Assembly: GCA_026545765.1 (NCBI GenBank)
Contig: CM048842.1
Span: 32,165,167 to 32,229,166, forward strand
Length of the DNA: 64,000 nucleotides
DNA from: Plantago major
Taxonomy: Eukaryota; Streptophyta; Magnoliopsida; Lamiales; Plantaginaceae
Reading direction: 5' to 3'
The position numbers and the translations under genes are program-made. Below the pieces are notes generated by a model. That model had not been told where the DNA came from. It saw only the letters and a list, made by a program, of their open reading frames with translations, and ran no database searches. Every line of letters begins with the position of its first letter. Within the stretch, counting starts at the first letter, position 1. Shown here piece by piece: positions 57,275-64,000 of this stretch.

Positions 57275-57352
57275 GTAACTCAGAAACCTAACTACACAAA
57301 TACTCAGATATCTACACAAGTTTTGAATCTAACTCAAAACTCTTTCTTTTAG

Positions 57353-60221
57353 GCTCAAACTAGTGTGCAAAAGGCTTCTGCATTCTCAACAGAAGATCTT
57401 CTTACATTCTTCAAGAACCACACACTAAATAAACATCTCAAGTGCTTCAGAAATTGGCAAAAGCTCAGAAGCTTAGGTCTGACAGAATTAACAAAGGTGA
57501 CAGATCACCAATTGAGAAGAGTCAGAGCTTTTGACTTGGAGAATTATGTCCATGATTGTATTCCCAACAGAGCAGTACTCTTTTGCTACTCTGATGCATA
57601 AGGACTTTATCAAAGAAGCTACGCACAAGCTCATAGAAGCTTTTGAGAAGGCAGATGGTCAGACCAGAATGCAGATGGCATTCAAGCCTACTTTGCCCTA
57701 GACATTACAATGCATACACTCTGAACAAGAGGAGGTAAATGGGCAAATGATCACTATTCCATAAGTGATCAATCTGGTCTCTGAAGATGACGAAGAGAAG
57801 GAGACTGATGAGAACAATTATGAAGATCCTCCTTCTGACCATCACAAGGATGAGGATAAGAAAGATGATGATGATGCCCCTGCACCAGGGACAGTAGGGA
57901 TTCCACAAGGAAATAATACCTCAGCTGCTGAAAAGCACACTGAGAGGACATCACAGCAATCCCCTCCTCCATCTCCTCAGAAATCTACTCATCCATCTCC
58001 CCAACACAAGGACTCTACTGAACAAGTAGTTGAGCACTCTGAGAACACCACTCAGAAAATATCAGATACACAAGCCAGATCTGCTCAACTCAAACAACTG
58101 TTGGAAGAAGAACAACAGCTCCATCTTCAACTGGAAGAAGAGCTAGCTAAATCCAGAGATAAGCTTAATCCGCTTCAAGATCAATATTTACAAGAACTGG
58201 TAGCTTACTCTGAAGTCACAGAGCTCCAGGATGTTGTAAATGCCCTTGCTAAGGAGCTAGAAAATGAAGAAGTATCTGAAGAAAAGCATGATGCTAAGGA
58301 TGCATCACCATAAAAACATATACCATCCTCCTCTCTGAAAGGAAAGAAGCCCATCTCTGAGATGGTTGCTGGACTAGAAAATCTTGAAAATATCCAAGAG
58401 GATGAAGATCACTGGGCTGATGACTCAGATGATAAAGAAGAGACGAAATTAGCAGAGCACCACAATTAACACTTAGCGGTTTCTCATTTGAAAAGGAAAC
58501 TAATTGCTCCTTAAATATTCAGCAAGCTGCCAAATGTCAACTCCAATGACTACTTGAACAGATAACAAGTACTGGCCAAATTGAAAAAGGAGTTGTTTTC
58601 TCAAGATAAAGCCGCCACTGCATCAGTCCCTGCAGACATGAAGACATTCACTGAGCTCATCACGCAGAGGACAACCAGTCTGGTCATTTATCAGAAAGAC
58701 TTAGGCATGGTTAGGGATGATGATCAAAACTTGGCTGCAAAAGCTTTTGAAGAAGCTAGCTATGCTGCTGGAAAAGCAGATGCCATTCAAGGCCCATTGG
58801 CAGAGTTCACTGATAAGGAAAATGGACTTATCAAACAAAATCAGGAGCTCAAAGTTGAACTTCAGAAGTTGGTCACTACCTATAACTGCTTACAAGGACA
58901 TTTTGAGTCTCTCTCAGAATCCTTTATGAGGCTTAGTCAGCCAACAATGACCAAGGGGGAAGGATTGTACAAATCTGGACATCAAAGTCAGGGGGAATGG
59001 CAAGAAGGAGAAGGATATAAGAAGAAATCTGGATCTGGTGTTGCTCGGAGAGGAAGAAGAAACAAGAAAACTTCCCAGCCACCACTCAGAATCAATGAGC
59101 CCTCCTCAAGTTAAGCTTCTTTACAAATAGTAGCTACTTCCCAGAAACCAACTGAAGGAACTTCAATAGTAACAAGGGCCATGGCACAGAAACCTCCAAG
59201 GAGTACCAAGGCTCCAAGGAGAAGACAAGTGAGAGGGATTGATGAATCTTCTGAAGAAGAAGAAGAAGAAGAAGAAGAAGAAGAAGAAGAAGAAGAAGAA
59301 GAAGAAGAAGAAGAAGAAGGCCAAATAAAATCCCTGGGCAATGAAGAAGGCTGCAAAATTCTCACAAGAATTGATCTTGATGATGATGAAGAAACTGATG
59401 AAGATGAAGCTCCTCTTCACAGAAAAAGAATTGATAGCCTAACTGAGCCCATAGCTGCAAAGCCTTTGGCAGCTAAAACATCCTCTGGAAATACCAAGTC
59501 AATCCAGGGTGATTCTTCAAGCAATCCAAGGGAAAACTCAAGACAAAGGAGGAATAGATTGAGAGCTGCAAGAAGAAAATGTCAACTTCCACTCAGGCCA
59601 GAAGAAGCCAGAATTGAGTATGGGAAGACTGACAACAACTCCTCCTCCTACAGGTGTATTCATCAGAGGAATGGATACTGGATACTGGAACTCAAGCACT
59701 TGCTTGTAAATGAAAAAGGATTTCCAGTACCCATCCATCAACAACTTATGGCATGGAGAAAAGATAAGCCAATCTTGATCAATACCAATCATGTCAAAGC
59801 TTGGTTGGATTTTGAAGTTGTCAAGAGAGTTGAAGCCATGAGGAAGGACCTTAATGATGAATGTCCTTATGGAAAACCTGATGATGTGCACAGAGTCCCA
59901 AACCTCAATGGAACAGGCACAAGGCCAAGACTTGCTGTGGAACCCTTTGAGTCAATCTACATGACTGAAGATCAATACAAGGGTGACATCAGATATCTGA
60001 GGATCATATATGATTACTTCAAGCTATCAGATATCAGAATTGATCATGCCTGGAAATGGGGAAAGTATTTATGGGTCAAACACTTTGCCAAGAAAAATCC
60101 CACCAAATCATACAAAGAAGTATGTGGTTATGCCAGAGACACTGAGATGTTGGTCAGAACCTTACTCTTTGACTACTCAGATGATATCAAAAGATTTGGA
60201 GATAGGGAGTTTGCAAATTGA
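57353..60221 (+). pseudogene. Copia D third gene, exon 6
   Basis: The first block has HLKCFRNWQKLRSLGLTELT. A frameshift near 57560 and stops near 57700, 57764, 58312 and 58465 follow. The acidic and Pro-rich middle (SPPPSPQKSTHPSPQ) leads to a coiled coil (LKQLLEEEQQLHLQLEEEL), a helical part (58581-59114) and a poly-Glu run. The last open stretch, 59181-60221, ends in the conserved C-terminal domain (YRCIHQRNGYWILELKHLL, HAWKWGKYLWVKHFAKKN, GDREFAN). The adjusted whole gene is about 1,745 codons. Confidence 0.8.
59252..59319 (+). repeat. (GAA)n microsatellite coding poly-Glu
   Basis: A pure GAA run inside exon 6 of D, absent at the same place in C (SSEEEHGQIK), so it expanded recently in this copy. 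Confidence 0.92.
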
Positions 60222-60592
60222 TCCTTGGAGCTGATGAAGATTTGAAGACTTAAAGACTAGTTTATTAGGATGTCTACTTGGAGCTTGGTTACTCCTGTTG
60301 TCCTAACTTACTATGTATTTCGTATCTTGCTGACCGCACTAAATTGTATTTTATTAAAGTTATATGTGAACCTTCTTTGTAACATATCTGATGAACCTAC
60401 TCTCAGATATCAATCTATAAAAGATAACTTGCCAGCAAAGATCACACCTTGTGATTTGGTTGATGTTTACTTTCTGCACTTAATTATATGATTTGAAAGA
60501 TCTTAAGATATGATTAAGTGGTGGATTGTTTTCACATCCAGATTTGTAATAGGTCAGATAGTCATCGTTGACTGATCAAAATGGGGGAAATT
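60222..60592 (+). other. 3' untranslated region and PPT of Copia D
   Basis: Non-coding, with the polypurine tract AATGGGGGAAATT directly before the LTR at 60593. Confidence 0.85.
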
Positions 60593-60818
60593 TGTTAGGA
60601 ATATCTGTTTAGATTTTGATCAGCAACCTAATGACTTATCTTAGCTCAGAAAGGTGGTTAGTACTCTTGGTTCACTTGAACACTGTAAAAGAGGAAACTC
60701 ACTAAGTATGATAGTCTAGCTAATCTTGTATAGGATGTTAGGTCTCTGAATGTAATTTTTTATTTTCTAAAAAGAAGACCAAGAAGAAGGCATCCAGCAG
60801 GAAAAGTTCAACGGATTT
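60593..60818 (+). repeat. 3' LTR of Copia D, interrupted
   Basis: The first 226 bp match the start of 46089-47750 up to CAACGGATTT. Element E begins at 60819. The remainder should lie beyond 64000. Confidence 0.88.
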
Positions 60819-60883
60819 TGTTGGTCCAGATTCCAAACTTGTGTAGATATCTGAGTATTTGTGTAGTTAGGTTTCTGAGTTAC

Positions 60884-61130
60884 CTGAATGAATACATCAG
60901 GCTCATAGACTTGTACTACTGAGGTAGGGAGCTCCTCAGATATCTTGTTGTGAGGTGGGGACTTGGAAGTCTGGTCCTCATCAACCTTTCTTTCTGCTTG
61001 AACCTTAGATTAGAAACATAACACTTAGGAAATTTTATCAAGAAAAATTTTAGTGACAAATCAGATATCTGAGAGGTCAATTACCTCTGTTGGAGGCTCA
61101 GATACTTGTCTCTCAGAGACTTGTGCGCCT
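60884..61130 (-). pseudogene. Copia E third-gene fragment (exon 5, intron 4, end of exon 4)
   Basis: Exon 5 is 60884-61003 (120 nt), intron 4 is 61004-61084 (81 nt, acceptor CTAAG in place of CTCAG), and the end of exon 4 is at 61085 onward. Sizes are identical to D. This is a fourth independent view of the same splice structure. Confidence 0.8.
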
Positions 61131-61850
61131 TTCATTGTGATGATCATCAATGTCAGAGAATGAAATATCAACTTAATTCGACTTTTCACAAGAATCTTGA
61201 TAGTTTCTTTGGAACTTAGAACTTTGTTGTCTTGATAAAGAATTTGGTCTCTGTTTGAAGATTTGATACTTCTTTGAAGAGCGAAAGATAGATATCCTCA
61301 AGAGATAGCCTTTATTTTTTCAACAAGTGATATACGGAAGTGTATAAACACTTATCGGTGAAATATATCTTTAAGAAACCATTTTCTACCGTGAGACAAA
61401 GTTCCTGTTCCTTAAGTGGTGAAGCTATGGAGAAACAAATATACGATTATCGATTCTACTTGAATTTGAAGTTTCCGCCGACAGATTATAAGAACATCAC
61501 AAAAGAGCTTAGGTCAGTTAACATTGAAACAGCATCTCGAGTACTTGCAGCAAACTTTGACCCAGAAACTCTTGGGTTCTAAGTTTCAAAGTGTCGCGAC
61601 ATTGTTGTTGTAATGCAAAGTTAATCTTGAACACTTATCATAGACTGAGTCGATTTGCCATCATTTGGTAGATTCCTCGAAAGGTTTGATTGGGGAAAGT
61701 AACTGCATTTTTGCGTTTCTTGACAGGAAAGAAGTTGATTGGTTGATTATGCCAGAGATACCACTTTGGTTACTTTACGCATACAAATTTTTGTATTTTA
61801 TCTTGTGTGAGTCGTGTCGGAGAAAGTAATTGCTTTGTATCTTAGTCTAT
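61131..61850. other. Scrambled segment of Copia E
   Basis: Contains a piece of exon 2 and intron 2 (CCTTAAGTGGTGAAGCTATGG, around 61382-61430, minus strand in origin). Nearby phrases resemble LTR sequence (CACTTATCATAGACTGAG near 61631; GAGATACCACTT near 61755). A plus-strand frame at 61427-61582 encodes 51 residues (MEKQIYDYRFYLNLKFPP...), which I do not recognise. No orderly gene is visible. Confidence 0.55.
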
Positions 61851-62116
61851 CTTGATGTCTTTTCATAGTTTTACACAAAGATAGAAATAATACAAATTTC
61901 AAGTAGTAGTTGATCAGATAGTAGTGTACTACTCCATTTTTGTTCCCTCCATCGAAAGTGATCTAGATATCCTAGTACCCATCTCAAAAATCTTTTAGTA
62001 TTTTTTTACCCTTTAGTTTTTTTTCTCTAGATACCGCCTGCATTCTCTTCTCTGGATACCCGTTCCAGATTTCTCTTTTCTCTCCTTTGATATCTTCTTC
62101 AGATATCTGAACTTTT
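61851..62116 (-). other. Post-pol hairpin region of Copia E
   Basis: The plus strand shows TCTGGA-TACCCGT-TCCAGA at 62051-62069, the complement of the ACGGGTA hairpin. The palindrome TTCAGATATCTGAA at 62098-62111 sits just after the pol stop, as in D. Confidence 0.75.
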
Positions 62117-64000
62117 TCAGTTCTTTGGTAGCTCCATTAGTCCAAGACTATGTCTTAAGACTGAGAATCTACTTTCTTGTAGTGGCTTAGTGAAGATATC
62201 TGCAAGTTGGTCCTCAGTACCAATCTTGAGTATCTCTATATTGCCTTTTTCAACATGGTCTCTGATGAAGTGGTGTCTAACATCAATGTGCTTTGTTCTT
62301 GCATGAAACTTAGGATTCTGAATTATGGCAATAGCACTTGTGTTGTCACAGAAAATAGGAGTTTTCTCTTCATTGAGTCCATAGTCTCTGAGTTGTCGTT
62401 GTATCCAGAATATTTGTGAAGCACAACACCCAGCAGCAATATATTCAACCTCTGTGGTAGATGTGGCAATTGAATTTTGTTTCTTGCTGAACCAAGATAT
62501 CAAATCTTGCACCAAGAAATTGACAAGTTCCTGAGGTGCTTTTTCTATCAAGCAATGATCCAGCATAGTCGGCATCTGAATAGCCAACCAAACACAATCC
62601 ACTATCTTTTGGATACCACAATCCAACTTCTACAGTACCTTTTACATCCCTCAATATTTTCATAGCAATGTTGTAGTGTGATTGCATTGGATTTGTTTGA
62701 AATCTAGCACACACTCCAACTGCGTATTGAATATCAGGTCTACTTGCAGTGAGGTACAGTAGAGACCCAATCAATTTCCTATACTTGTGTTCTTCAACAC
62801 TCTTGTCTGATTTAGTATAGGTCATTTTGTTTCCAATGCTCATAGGTATCTTAGCATTCTTTTCAGAAGGCTTTAGATTAAACTTGTTGAGCATGTCCTT
62901 TGCATACTTTGTTTGACTAATGAATATTCCATCATTGAGTTGCTTGACTTGCAGCCCTAGGAAGTAATTCAATTCTCCCATCATGCTCATCTCAAATTTA
63001 CATTTCATGAGTTCAGCAAAGTCTTCACAAAGTTGCTTGTCTTTAGATCCAAATATAATGTCATCAACATATACTTGAACTAAAAGTAGTTTCCCAACAT
63101 GGTTTAATGTGAAGAGTGTTTTATCAACATCTCCTTTCTTGAAACAACTTTCTAGTAGGTAGCTGGCCAATGTATCGTACCATGCTATTGGAGCTTGTTT
63201 CAGCCTATACAGACCTTTCTGAAGCTTATAGACCATCCTACTTTCTGAGGAAACTTCAAAACCTGGTGATTGCTCAACATAGACTTCCTCAGCAAGTTCA
63301 CCAATTAGGAATGCACTCTTAACATCCATTTGATAAACTGTAAAGTAATTATGAGCTGCAAAGGCTAGAAAGAGTCTTATTGCATCCAATCTTGCAACAG
63401 TTGCATAAGATTCATCAAAGTCTAGTCCTTCAGTCTAGGTCAATCCCTTGGCAACCAACCTAGCTTTGTTTCTGGTTATTTCACCAGACTCATTCATTTT
63501 GTTTCTGAAAACCCACTTGGTTCCGATTACAGATATTCCGTCAATAAATGGAACCAGTTTCCAGACATTGTTTCTCTCAAATTGATCCAAGTCTTCTTGC
63601 ATTGCAGAGATCCAATCTTGATCCTTTAATGCTTCTTCTATAGTTTTAGGTTCAATATTTGAGATGAAACATCCATAGAGACAATTTGCATTTTCAGCGA
63701 TTGCTCTTTTAGTTCTAACTCCTTGGTCTATGGGACCAATCACATCCTTTGCAGGATGATTTCTTATCCATTTCATAATGGGTTTTGAACTAGTAGGATC
63801 AATATCATTTTGATATGAATGTGAATAAATATGATCTTGATATGATACTTGTGCATTATCTGAGATATCTGACACATAGGAGATGCCATGGATATCTGAC
63901 ACTTTTTCAGTGTTAGAGATATCTGGAATTTGATTTTCAGCAATCTCATTCTCAGAAACCTCTTCATGATGAAGGTTCTCAGTAACCTGTTCCATTTCTG
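62117..64000 (-). pseudogene. pol: Copia E pol, RT and RNase H (partial)
   Basis: Very close to D. The window edge cuts it in the integrase-RT linker (MEQVTENLHHEEVSENEIAE). RT carries [11 protein letters not shown]. RNase H has [17 protein letters not shown]. It ends LGLMELPKN at 62117. Lesions are a TAG near 63434-63436 and a one-base insertion near 62508 (GARFDI against GARLIS). Upstream integrase, protease and gag lie beyond 64000. Confidence 0.9.

Larger units (their letters stand above)
46089..60818 (+). mobile_element. Sirevirus-like Copia D, inserted in C
   Basis: 5' LTR 46089-47750, PBS, gag, pol, hairpin array, TATA box, six-exon third gene, PPT, then a 3' LTR cut off after 226 bp by element E at 60819. 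It is the least damaged gag-pol of the family here: pol keeps one frame throughout, with only three stops. Left flank candidate duplication GAATT; the right flank is outside the window. Confidence 0.93.
60819..64000 (-). mobile_element. Sirevirus-like Copia E, rearranged, runs off window
   Basis: On the minus strand: pol (64000-62117), hairpin region, a scrambled 0.7-kb segment, third-gene exons 4-5, then the LTR tail CTGGACCAACA at 60819-60829. Almost the entire 3' LTR and most of the third gene are missing. The junction lies inside D's 3' LTR; candidate target duplication GATTT at 60814-60818. Confidence 0.8.

Noticed and set aside
59111..59420. Minus-strand frames with poly-Ser or poly-Phe
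   Set aside because: Produced by the GAA microsatellite on the other strand.
60819..64000. Element E as simply the missing 5' half of Copia C
   Set aside because: E has its own LTR end and its own copy of exons 4-5, which C already has; the expected junction sequence after D is absent.

Overview
The window is nuclear plant DNA, almost certainly from an angiosperm and probably a eudicot. It is a transposable-element graveyard with no host gene I can defend. The evidence is Copia and Gypsy retrotransposons with plant-type primer-binding sites, Stowaway MITEs, a Helitron coding for Rep/helicase, an L1-type LINE tail, and GT-AG introns of about 80 nt. The species cannot be named from sequence alone.

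Layout. 543-7183: a complete but dead Copia element (A, minus strand) with two LTRs and a 5-bp target duplication (ATGAT). 7432 to about 29400: a decayed coding Helitron (plus strand), split by a 15.2-kb Copia element (B, 10995-26222, target duplication CCATT) and also carrying a TIR-type element and a Stowaway MITE. 29415-30862: an inverted-repeat element, a second Helitron 5' end on the minus strand and a palindrome cluster. 31242-32708: a 5'-truncated LINE. 32998-38082: an Athila-like Gypsy LTR, gag and protease with no reverse transcriptase. 38083-46088: the 3' half of a Copia element on the minus strand (C). 46089-60818: Copia element D, inserted into C. 60819-64000: Copia element E (minus strand), inserted into D's 3' LTR and running off the window.

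B, C, D and E are one family of very large Sirevirus-like Copia elements. Gag has a CCHC knuckle and a long coiled-coil tail. An in-frame TAA separates gag from pol in D, and a TAA stands at the same place in B. Pol is ordered protease, integrase, RT, RNase H. Downstream of pol lies the most interesting object here: a third gene of about 5.2 kb of coding sequence in six exons. It has its own TATA-like box 180-210 bp upstream of the ATG, and five introns of 76-85 nt. Exon sizes (about 108/111/150/120 nt for exons 2-5) and splice sites recur in B, C and D, with a fragment in E. The product would be about 1,700-1,750 residues, acidic and coiled-coil rich, with basic nuclear-localisation-like clusters and no visible signal peptide or membrane segment, so it does not look like an envelope protein.

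Between pol and this gene are short RNA hairpins with a constant loop (ACGGGTA) and stems that change by paired substitutions. A second set of paired-change hairpins forms tandem repeats of about 52 bp inside the LTRs. Every copy in the window is inactivated by stops and frameshifts, so these are fossils, but the shared architecture points to a functional ancestor.
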